Source of the DNA: Chimonanthus salicifolius
Taxonomy: Eukaryota > Streptophyta > Magnoliopsida > Laurales > Calycanthaceae
Direction: 5' to 3'
Assembly (NCBI GenBank): GCA_013350335.1
Contig: CM023541.1
Coordinates: 35,270,739-35,334,738 of the forward strand
DNA length: 64,000 nucleotides
Every line of letters starts with the position of its first letter. The first letter of the stretch is position 1. The notes below the pieces were generated by a model that saw nothing but the letters and a program-made list of their open reading frames with translations, searched no databases and was not told where the DNA came from. Shown here in pieces: positions 1 through 10,500 of the stretch. Both the position numbers and the translations under genes were made by a program.

Positions 1-7
1 CATGTCC

Positions 8-700
8 TTTTTTTTTTTTTTTTTTATCACTTTACACTCTAATAATTGAAATCATTATCCTCTTCGGGGTTGATTGCCATTATCATCATCTTCCCAAGCA
101 GTGGCTTTTGGCCATTGCTAAGTCTCTGGAGCATCGAATTTTTTTTAGCAGAATTTGATCTTGTATGCCGTTTTTCCTTGAACATTCACCTGAACTTATC
201 CATCTTTAGTGGCCTTCATATTTGGATCTCAACACGGCTGTACTTGAGCTTCCATCTGTACATCTTTTGTGTTTTCCCCTGTCTCTTCTTGTTCATTACA
301 ATTGTCATTCTCTTGTTGATTTGGGATTTCAACGACATTATTTATTCCATGAGCATAATTTACAACTCCTCTAGCAGCCTTGATATGAAGTTCACGACTT
401 TCTTCAATTGGGGCGCTGGTGACTTTTTTGAATACTAGAATAAAATGATTCCAGTTTTCGGCTATTGGAACAATATGAGACAGTGCATAGAGGCCTGCCT
501 CGTCAATGCTTTGAAGGATGGATCCCCATTTACATATTTTTTCAATTGGAAACAGATCGACTGTCCATTCCTTGTATTCCACATCATGGTGGAATGTTGC
601 CAGATATGGAGAAAAGATAGGTTGGACATAATCAAAGTTATACTGGATGTATACAGCATCTTCATTATCTGACTTTGAATTGCAGAAGGTGTGTATGATT
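8..700 (-). pseudogene. Probable retrocopy of an unidentified gene (poly-A tail at left)
   Basis: Read on the minus strand, one frame stays open from about 696 to a stop near 229. The predicted protein contains DYVQPIFSPYLATFHHD near its start and KWGSILQSIDEAGLYALSHI in the middle, and ends in an acidic Gln/Glu/Asn-rich tail. After the stop the sequence runs about 200 bases further and ends in an 18-base T run (positions 8-25), which is a poly(A) tail on the minus strand. Open frame, apparent 3' UTR and poly(A) without introns fit a processed copy. I do not recognise the family and assign no function. A matching target duplication cannot be tested because the window begins only seven bases beyond the tail. 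Alternatives are the last exon of a real gene or a chance frame. Confidence 0.3.
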
Positions 701-1180
701 TGTCATGGGAGCAGTACGTCGAAACTCGGCATGGTTATATAATATTATTATATAATTTTTTAACTTTTTATGCTTCATGTGCAATTCTTGCAATGAACAT
801 TGTACGAGTTGGGAATTGGGAGTTTCTAGGGTTTGGAATAAGTATTTTGTGAATATTTGTTACAAGTGTCCCTTTTTTTTTTTTTTTTATGGTTCTACTT
901 TTGTGGTAGTCAACATTAGCGTTGGACTTATTCTTATGAATGGCAATTGATTTATTCATCAGCAAAAGGAATATAGCCTAGGGCCAGCAAATGCTTCACT
1001 CAACTTCTTCAAGTGCATATAATCTTTAATATATATGGATTTTTGTTATAGTTGGAGGGTCCCATTGTGCCCAAAATAAAAAAATCAAGGATTTACATAA
1101 TCCTATTACAATTGGATTCACTAATCTCATAAACTTAGTGAAACTAAACCTTCTAAATTGTTCCCAATAATAAACAATGT

Positions 1181-1357
1181 GAAATGATCATATGCTGCCA
1201 CCTGCACGGTAGTTGCCATGAGGATGAGTTAATCCACATTCACTTCAGGACAAATACATCCAGTCGTTGGTGAAAAAACTACTTAAAAAATTGATGGATG
1301 GTGGATTCATTCATCCTCATGTAACCTACCATGGGGATGACAACATATGATCATTTC
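1181..1357. repeat. Foldback/MITE-like element with about 58-bp inverted arms
   Basis: The left arm starts GAAATGATCATATG at 1181 and the right arm ends CATATGATCATTTC at 1357. The arms pair imperfectly over roughly 58 bases, including the shared ATGAGGATGA block, around a spacer of about 60 bases. No coding capacity. No convincing target-site duplication was seen, so the superfamily is not assigned. Confidence 0.45.
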
Positions 1358-3010
1358 TCATAAACAAATCATTTTTTTGAAAGTGATAACCAAATGCAGA
1401 TTAAGTAGAAAGTAATGGAAATTTAATTAGCCCTAAAATTTCCCAATGCTCTATTGTCAATAGTGCCACTTCTAATTACTCACAAAAATTTACCGTGGAC
1501 CATGTAAAATAAGTTTAGGCTTTAATCCCCATGAACTCAATTTGAAAACCTTGAAGTTGAGATCATTTGGAGTTACCTAAATGGTCCAAATAATGTAGGG
1601 TCATCTATAGATATGTGGTCATCATCTATTAGGCAGTCCACATTATAAACACCCAAATGTATGCAACAATGATGCTTTATTTATTTATGAGCGTTGTTTT
1701 TAAGACTCCACAATCAACCTATCCCCTTCTCTTTCCACTGTTGTTTTTCTTTAAAGGCATCTCCAGTCCCACCATTGGTTCGTGTTTGACTAACTGGGAT
1801 TCCATTCTTACATAATTTTGCTTTTGGTTGGGATTTCTTTCTCCATGTCCATATACTTTTCTTTTTGAACCTTTTCATCTATCATATGCTGATTTGCATG
1901 AGTCATTTTGCCTATCCTTAATTTATTTATTTTGGAAAAAATTTAATATATCAGTAAAGGGGAACAGATGTAAAAGGGACCTAATTTTAAGAAAAAAAAC
2001 TAAAGAAACCTAAAAAGTTCATAGAACCAAAAGGATACAACATGTACTTAAAAGACATTGGCCCCCTTTACAATTTCCATCTCTCTTTCCTCAACTGTTG
2101 CACCTCTCCTTTAATTTTTAACTTTTTCCAAGACTGGACATTGGTCCCTATTCTTGTTCCTGTCTTGTTAACCACCTGGATGAGTACATTGAAACTTGCC
2201 CAACTTGTGCAAAAAACAGTCTTGACTGAAAACTAGATTGTTTTGGTGGATAAACAATGAAATGAAATTCATCCTCCAATTTGTCCTCACTAGGGTCTCT
2301 TGCTCCTTTCTCCATTGATTGTTGGCTTTATCATTATTCAAAATTTATTGGCTATTGGGCCATGAGATAGATATGATTGGAAAGTTGAGGTTAGATGTTT
2401 TTTTGATTGCGATTGTCTTGTGGTTGGAAATCTCTTATTCCCTTTTAGGAATGGGAGAAATCTTGACATTGGAGGATTTCATTGATTATGGGATTTTATC
2501 ATGGATTTCCTAATGCCATCTAGATAATGGATTTCTCCATGGAGCTAAAGAATCATAGATTTTGGTCAGAAATCTTGGAATGCAGGCATGATCTTTGGTC
2601 TTACTCATTAATTTTCTAAATTTTTTTGGGTGGTTTTCTACTGTTTATTTATTCCTAAAGAAGTGATGATCGATTTGCTGAAAGTTTAACATTGGATTGG
2701 ATTAGTTCTTTTCTTTTCTTCTTATTTTTTTGAGAGAGAGATTTTGTTTTTTCACTTCTTAATTTAGTTATGGTTGTGTGTTTTTAATAAAATTAGAAAA
2801 TGAATCTTAGCAACTCCTTTTATGCATTATTTAGAAGTTTTCATGTTGTATTTTCCATTTTCTCAAAATAAGTTTTAGTTGTACCTGCTTTTGTATCATA
2901 CAAGCAAGGGGTTGATATAAGCATCGCTGTAATTGAGGCTATCTTTCCATTTTTTTATTATTGAACAATGTTGTTGTTGTTGAAATTCCGTTACTAGAAA
3001 TATGCAACAC

Positions 3011-3069
3011 CTGGAGGAGGAGGGGGAGGGGGAGGGGGAGGGGGAGGGGGGGGGGGGGGGGGGGGGGGG
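3011..3069 (+). repeat. G-rich microsatellite ending in a 24-G homopolymer
   Basis: A GGA/GGGGGA-type purine repeat runs into an uninterrupted G run at 3046-3069. Such tracts can form G-quadruplexes and are unstable in sequencing and assembly, so the exact length should not be trusted. Confidence 0.8.
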
Positions 3070-4505
3070 TGTTGAATAGGTCTGATCTGATTTTATTTCC
3101 CTTTTTAATAATTTATCAATTTAACAATATGTGTAGCGGAATTAACGTGTGTGCAAGTGATAAACAAATGAATCAAACTATTAAAGCAAACCACACATGC
3201 ACAACGATATATAGTGGTTCGGTTCACCTGAACCTACATCCACTGTTGGACTCACCCTCTCTAGGGCTATCCCAAATCCACTATGTATGGGAGTCACACC
3301 CAAACACTACAACCTAGTTTTAAAAGGTTCGACCACCATGGTCTAATCCTTGACACCTATTTTTTAAGGTGGTTCAATCACACTGATCTAATCCACCGTA
3401 AATGATAAAAATAAAGGAAAGGAGAAACACTTACCTTGGGCCTTATCCAATCTTCATTAAGTGTTTTCTTCTTTACTCAATGTCTGTGTGCTGCTTCCAT
3501 CAGATTCGATCCACCAGAGTGATTATTGGCACAACAGTTTAGGACAGATATATGACTGGTTTTTCTGGGCCTACGATAACACCTTTAACTTCATCAAAAC
3601 TGAGGTATTGATTACCCAAACATCTTTATAAGAAGATGATGAAGAAGATGTAAGAGAAGATGGACACTTTTATTTTTCCAAAAGGTTTTGTGTAACTTAT
3701 TTCATTCAACCCTAGATATAAATAAGACTGTCTGTTTTTGTGGCCAGTCATGTCCACGAGGCCTCGAGGATTTCTATGAGGCCTTGTGACTGTAAAAGGA
3801 AAGACAGCACAGATTTTGTATGTAATTGAAATTATTTTGTTTGTCAATTAAGTTAATGACCATCCAATTAACGTGCCACCTGTGCATGATTGACCATCAA
3901 ATCATTTCAATCAGCAATCATGGATTTACATAGAGAGAGCTTGATGATTGTCAATCACATTTAGTCACATGGAGGAGCCTTTCCAAATTAGTCAGAGACA
4001 ACCATCCATGATGAGGCTCCCCAACGGATCTATTCAAATTGTGTGAGGTGGCACTTGGAGTTTTAAAATGAGGATATTCCTTATTTCCATAATAAACTCC
4101 CAAATAAGGATTACAGATTTAATTACCTAAATCTGTAAGAGACTCGGTCAAAAGACACAAGGTCATGCTGAGTTACAGCTGTCCCAAATATGATTTAGCA
4201 AAAGATTGTCTGCGAGGCCTCGAGGCTGAAAGTCAATTATTTTCTGATTTTACAGTTGACAAACAAATGACTTCTAAGGTATTTGACTTAGCCTAAGGTC
4301 TCTTAAGGTTCACTTACCTGTGTGCTAATAACATGTTCGGTGTAGATTCTTCAATGCATAGTAGATCTTCACATTCTTCCAAGACAAGGTCCAACTGAGT
4401 CACGTAATTGACAATATGGGTGACTCGGACGAGCCGGGGCACTTACAGTTGTTGGTTTATTTTTTTGTTATTTAGAATAACTCCCTTTTCCACCTCTTTT
4501 GGCAG

Positions 4506-4565
4506 TCATGCAACTTTGGGTCTATACAAGAAGCTCCTTTACAAGGCACCAAAAGCCCTAAATAG
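4506..4565 (+). CDS. PTH2 exon A (60 nt)
   Basis: Preceded by a pyrimidine-rich tract ending ggcag and followed by gtacc. It supplies the last base of a Ser codon, then HATLGLYKKLLYKAPKALN, then two bases of an Arg codon. The His belongs to the family's conserved QCSHA segment, whose first half must come from an exon I could not locate. Confidence 0.8.
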   Translation, partial: SCNFGSIQEAPLQGTKSPK

Positions 4566-7500
4566 GTACCGATTTTTACTTCTCGTCAGAAGTGATCAAA
4601 CATTAGCATTATATACTTGTGTTAAATTTGTATTTGTTGTGATCAATTCGGAATAACTTATGAGTAAGTTATATTTTCTTCAACTTTGTTGCGGAGTTTT
4701 TACCCTTTTCAGGTGGGAGATGTGTGGGCAAGTTAAAGTGGTTTTGAAAAGTGAAAGTGAAGAGGATTTGCTAATTTTACAAGTAATCATCATTCAATTA
4801 CTGCCTCAATATAGAATTATTTGCTATCTTTCAAAATAAAAAAAGATTTATTTGCATTGCAATGATGTGCACTTTTATAATTTTTGTGAATGATTAGCAA
4901 TTTAGCATTTTTATTCATTCAAAGAATAGGGAAAACCTCCCAAAAATACAGAATATGCCTCCTAAGAAGGGGAAGAAGCAGAAACATACAGACTCTATAC
5001 AGGCTTATACAGACTCCATAAAAATTAAAAAATTAACAGTAAACACTGAACAAAAGAGACCAAAAGGTCGACAAACAGGACATAAGCAGCTTACAGACAA
5101 CTGAAATAAGTATACAGATACCCACTTACAGAAAGACATTTGAAAACAAAGTATAAAGCTAACATACAGACTCCCACAGGATAAACTAAACTGATACAGA
5201 TGCTTCTAGATCATCCGTCTCCAGACTTCATTGTATAAGATCTCCATATTGCTTCAGCAACTACAGTGGTGCCCAGATCAGGTATACAGGCAATCAGCTG
5301 TTGAAAAAATGATTTCTGTTGCATAGTAATAGGCACACAACAAACATACAGAAAACAGCAAACATGATCGAGGCTGAGAGAAGACTCTGCTGGATCTATA
5401 GGCTCTGAGTTTTTCAGATACTGCTGCTGCCTATCAGGCTGTGTTTATAATAGGTCCATAGAGCTGATTGCCTATGGGCCTACTGTATGTGCACTTTTAT
5501 AGTTAATGAGAAAAGAAGGGGAAAATGAGTTACAATCATCTATTTCTTAGAAACTAATCATGGTCAACTTATTTTATATTTGAATCTCTTCTTCTTCTTT
5601 TTTGCAACAATAACAATAATTTTTTCATTTACAAAAAAATTACACACACAATATAAAAAGGCTATAGTGAAAACATGTACAGTAGATGGAGAAAATGCAA
5701 ACTTCCCCCTAAAGAAAACCAACAAAAATATCATGATTCTCCACACTCATGTTCACTAAAAAATTAGCTACTTTCTTTGTTGACTGCCTAACACGTTGAA
5801 GTAAACTTCCATGTTCTTTTCTCTAATCACTATTAACAACTTTTGTGGAACCTTCCTCTTCTGCGACAACCAAGCACTTGCATTAGTGTTAGATGAGTCC
5901 CTTCTGATGATGCTGTTTCAAACAACATGATCCAAACGAAGTTTCAAGGTTGCTGACTAACTAGCACCTTTGTCCTATGTTCATCTAATAATCTCCAATG
6001 AAGTTGAAAGAGTATGTCTTAACTTGATCTCCCATTCCTGTAGGATCTGGTTTTCTCCTAATCCTCTATCAACATTGAATTTGCACATTCCCTTTTAATG
6101 TTTTTCTCATTTGGGACTACCCTCATGTTCCTCACCCCTGCCTTTAGTAATACTTCCCATTCCCTCTCAAAATCATCAACAAAATATCCACTGAACTCCT
6201 TATATAGCATCACCCATATTATTTTACCTTCTCCAAAATCGAACACGTCCTAGCTGTTTATTTTTCCTTTCTTTCCAAATCAGATCTAGAGGCGCTATGC
6301 TTCACTAAGAAATCCACCACGCCATTGGCCGATTTATAGACATGAATGAATAGAACATTTAGAGAGAGACAATTGTCTAATCTCTCTAAACATAATAATA
6401 AGCTTCAGTGGAGGCTTCTTCTTGCCTTGAGCCCACCTGAACTGGGCTCCTTGCAAATTTTAACACACAATCCCCTAAGGCCCAAATACATCCCATCAAA
6501 TTCACAAACCTATACTATAACTCTTCAACTAACATCCATGGGATAATTAATCAGCATGTTTGTCACTATCTCCACAAGAACACAAGTCGCTCTCTTTTGA
6601 CAAGCCTTTGCCTAGATTACATTTTGTCAAAAACTTGCTACCACTATGCTACAATAGAAGCCTCCATCCTTGGTGGAGCTGATCCCTTCCATACCAATGT
6701 GGCTGTAGTGCACTTTTTAACATTGACTTCTCCAACAGATTAAAAGCCCAAACTCTTATGTCCATAGTCCATGGTCCATGGTCCATAGTAAAGTGCCTCT
6801 CGACTCTGCCACCCTTGCATTCCTATTCCTCACCATTTAAATAATAAAAAAGAAGTGTCTTCTAGTGTGATCTCTTCCACCAACATATCCTTCCAAATAA
6901 TACCCCATCATCCTTTCCCCACAATTTCAACCCTTGTAAACCTTCCCTGCCTTCCTATGCCATTCCCCATCTACCATTTTGGATATAGCCTTCATCACAA
7001 TAGAACCCTTATTCAAAATCATCCTCCCTTTCATGTCCATACCTTGCCTCCAAAATCATCCTCCACAAAGCGTTCTCCATTATATATTACCATGGCCATG
7101 TACACTAGGAATCATATCCATTTTTTAGCTTAACAAAACCCAACCCCCCCTCCATTGATTTGATAATGTCATCCCACTTAACAAGGTGGATTTTCCTTTT
7201 ACTTAGTAAATTTGAATTCAAATTCTATGAAACCATGTTTGAATTCAAATTTCAAATTGTGGTGTAGCCAATGTTCTTAAGAGTCTTAGTTTGAATTCAA
7301 ATTTCAAATGGGTGCAATTAGTGCCTTGGTCTTATTATTGTTATTATTTTTTTGAGAAGGTAATTGAGCTCTTGTATCAATTAAAAAAGATTTTTATTGA
7401 TACCGGAGGTGTATACTCATTTTTAACCACAAAAACCTAGTGAGAATACAAAATAAATAAAGATGATGGCATTTTGTCTCTCCACACCACTTTTGCCCAA

Positions 7501-10500
7501 GAAATCAATTGTGGTATATCCAGGCTTCCCATTGTTGGATGGCCAAAAAGAAGGAAATTCAACTACTGAAATTAAAAGAGCAATGTTGGAATTTCACTAT
7601 TCTTGTTGCTGAAAAATGAGTTCGTGGATCGACTTGGCTGGCTGATAAACCTCTGGAAAAGATTAATGAGCATAAGAAATGGTTTGGGAGGAGCCGACTC
7701 CATCCGATAGTCTTAGGCTGGCCCCTCAGCACTCAATGATAAGATCAGTTACTTTAGAACCATTGAAGGTTAAAAAGTGATCTTGTAAGATGATGATCAA
7801 CAGTCTACTATGAAAGGAGCTCAGCGTACCATGATGACTTCTGTGGTGTTATAGAATTGAAGAGGAAGAAGAATAATTTTGAGAATGTGCTCTAGAACTT
7901 GATTCTGTCTCTTGTGACGGGTTTATTTATAGAGGGAATTACAAATTTATAACAATACGAAATCAATCAATCAATGCTAACTAATGGTTAACATGCTACA
8001 GTTTTGTTTCAATTGTAAACTGAGGGACATCTCAAATAATATGAGTCATCAAATATAACTACTTGAGCTCTCCAATATTCCGCTCCTTTCCTACCTTCAT
8101 TCCCATTTCTCGCCTCTCCTTTTTGACCCATCAAATGCTGTTATCCCATTACAGCTGTTGTCTCCACTGACTAACGAATCTCTTGGAAAAGATAGTTGTG
8201 ATGAGGATTTAAAAGTTATTTTTTCAGTGTTTACTACATGCTTGATTACCAAAAGAATAGATGACTAGATGGTTATGTTTGAGTAGGTTGCAACTTGCGA
8301 CATTTGTTAGTCATCATCTCATTCCCATTTATTATGGATGCCATTTATGACAGGAAAGAGCAAAGTCTTTGAAGTTACCAACCCATGTCACAATTGATGC
8401 TGGGAGGACACAGATCGCACCAAGTGAGTTCTGTAATTTTTTGGGTAATTACGTAGTACTTTTTTGGAGTACGTTCATATAACTTGTTTACATTCTCATA
8501 CTCAATATAACAGAAGTCATAACTAGTGGGCTAGTGGCATGTAGTAGGCTAGTGGCTACCACCATTTAGAATTGTGAAGTATCTCATAACTAGAAATTGG
8601 GACCAAAGCGATTGTTGGCCACTTGATCTAGATGCATTGAGATTAATTACCATCTTACTGTTGATTTTGACTCATCTAATTTTGATGGCTAAAACTAAAC
8701 TTTGTTCTTAATTTTAATTTTAGAATACTATGACATTCTATATTCAGTATGACAAAGTCCATTGATCCACAATATTTTATATGAAAAATTAATTTTTATT
8801 ACTTACTAAAGTAACAAATATTTGTTACTTTAGCATTTTCCTGTTTTTCCTCTTTTTCTCTCCTAGTTGGAGCCCCAAGTGTCAATCGATTAATTATTAC
8901 TGATAGTTTTACTTTATATTTTTCAGATTCAAGGACGGTGATGGCAATTCTTGGTACGGTGTATTCTCATTTCAATAAAATTAGAGTTGCTATTAGTTTC
9001 TTTGTTAAAATATCTAATGTGTTTTACAATTTTATGCTTTTAAAATTATGTATTTTTTAGCAGTCACAAAAGGATAAATTAGTAGCGGAAAAGGTAAAAT
9101 ACAATGGTAGCTTGCATTTGTATCATTTAGTTAACCTTCTTGTGGATGCTCTCAAAAAAAAAAAAAACTTGTAAAGATATAACTTGTAATGGTCATGACA
9201 AAAATAGATCTTGGAGGAGAATTGACAAAGAGCATGTAGGCAACAAAGGCATCCTCTTGGAAGCATTTCCTTTGGCATACATTTTCAGCCTTAGACATGG
9301 ATATGAATAACATTGTCCATGGGCGACAAAATTTTTGGGGCCCACCTAGGTCCCATTTGAACCCCTTACCCCCCTCACACCCTACCCTATCTCGTGAATT
9401 GGATCCCTACCTAATTTGAACCCATTCTGCATTGATATCACTGTTGTATTAAAATACATGCAAATCTTCCCCATTTTTTCCGTCGATTTTTGGAACCTTG
9501 CAAATCATGGCTTTGAGAATCTAGTGGAGTGATATTTTTATGAGAAGCATCATCCAAAAGATACCTTTTGAATGAACCCAACCCCACCCCTTGGACTCCA
9601 CCTTGGTGGGCTCCACAAGCAGACCTGCACAATGTCGTGCATGCATGACTTTGCATGGATGAACTGTACTTCTTATATATGTAATCCCCAGGTGAACATT
9701 CTTTGGGGGAGGACCATTCCTCTTCAGATGAAGATTTTGGTATGGATTCCTCTTCTAGTGAGAACCCATCTAAGGAGGAAGGAACACAAAGCTTCTTCCT
9801 AAGAAGAGTTGATTCAAGAGAATCTTGTCGAATTTGATTGAGGTAGCTCCAAATGCCCTTGACCACGTTCTTGCTTTGGATCAGGAAGGGAGCATACCTT
9901 AATAGTCTGCGTTAGCCTTCAACATAAGGACCTGAGCTATGTGTCCTGGGTCATAGAACAGTGGGGAGGCACCCCATTTCAAAAAACGATAGGTGTAGAG
10001 ACTCAATGGAAGTTGTTCTAATGAATGGAATTGATTACGTAGCGAGCTTGATACCAACCCGTAAAAGAAACAATTGCTATCTCAGTCGGTCGGTTCACTA
10101 TACAACAATCATTAGAAGATGTTGACGCCCCGATCCAAACATGAACACTTTTGAAACCAAAGTGTGTGCCTAGGACCAACAAATGTGGTGCCCGTGCCCT
10201 TGGTGGACCATCACATATAATAGGAATGCTAGTGGGCATGCTACCCATTGTTAGACGATCTCCCGTACTAGAGAACAAATCTATATGCCAGATAGACCAT
10301 CATGAAGCAAATGTTCTAAACAAGGGCAAAGCGTAATAGAGGCAGCTAGAGAGTCTATTGATCGAGAGAAGGCATTAGTGGCGAGGATCACAGTTTCATC
10401 ACTTCCAGGAAAAACAGGAATTGTGGTAGTTGACTTTGCCAAAGTACCTAGTGGAACAACATCACCCTTGAGGAAAAAGTGTCCTTTCGCTTAAGGGAAG

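Larger units (their letters stand above)
701..4400. other. Intergenic or intronic DNA without recognised genes
   Basis: AT-rich sequence with no convincing coding exon. It contains the foldback repeat at 1181-1357 and the G-rich tract at 3011-3069. The stretch from about 3120 to 3420 (for example the segment around 3210-3260, gtggttcggttcacctgaac) reads like a dispersed plant repeat, but I could not define its ends. I searched here for the missing N-terminal PTH2 exons and did not find them. Confidence 0.5.
4783..8353 (+). other. PTH2 intron of 3571 bases with inserted repeats
   Basis: Holds the LINE 3' end at 4880-5486, weaker LINE traces near 6250-6310 and 7345-7394, and an LTR-like segment around 7570-8070. 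The remainder (about 5500-7300) is AT-rich and I see no exon in it. Confidence 0.6.

Noticed and set aside
1..4505. N-terminal PTH2 exon (MVLVVRxDLxMGKGK region)
   Set aside because: Searched by eye in all three + frames and not found; probably outside the window.
4408..4656. 82-codon ATG-initiated frame as a gene
   Set aside because: Only 4506-4565 shows PTH2 similarity and it has splice borders on both sides; the rest is intron read-through.
9140..9185. ATGCTCTC + A13 between two cttgt copies as a micro-insertion
   Set aside because: A 5-bp repeat is too short for a LINE-type target duplication.
9438..9866. 142-codon minus-strand frame as a protein gene
   Set aside because: No recognisable domain, no exon-like borders, and it lies within the PTH2 intron.
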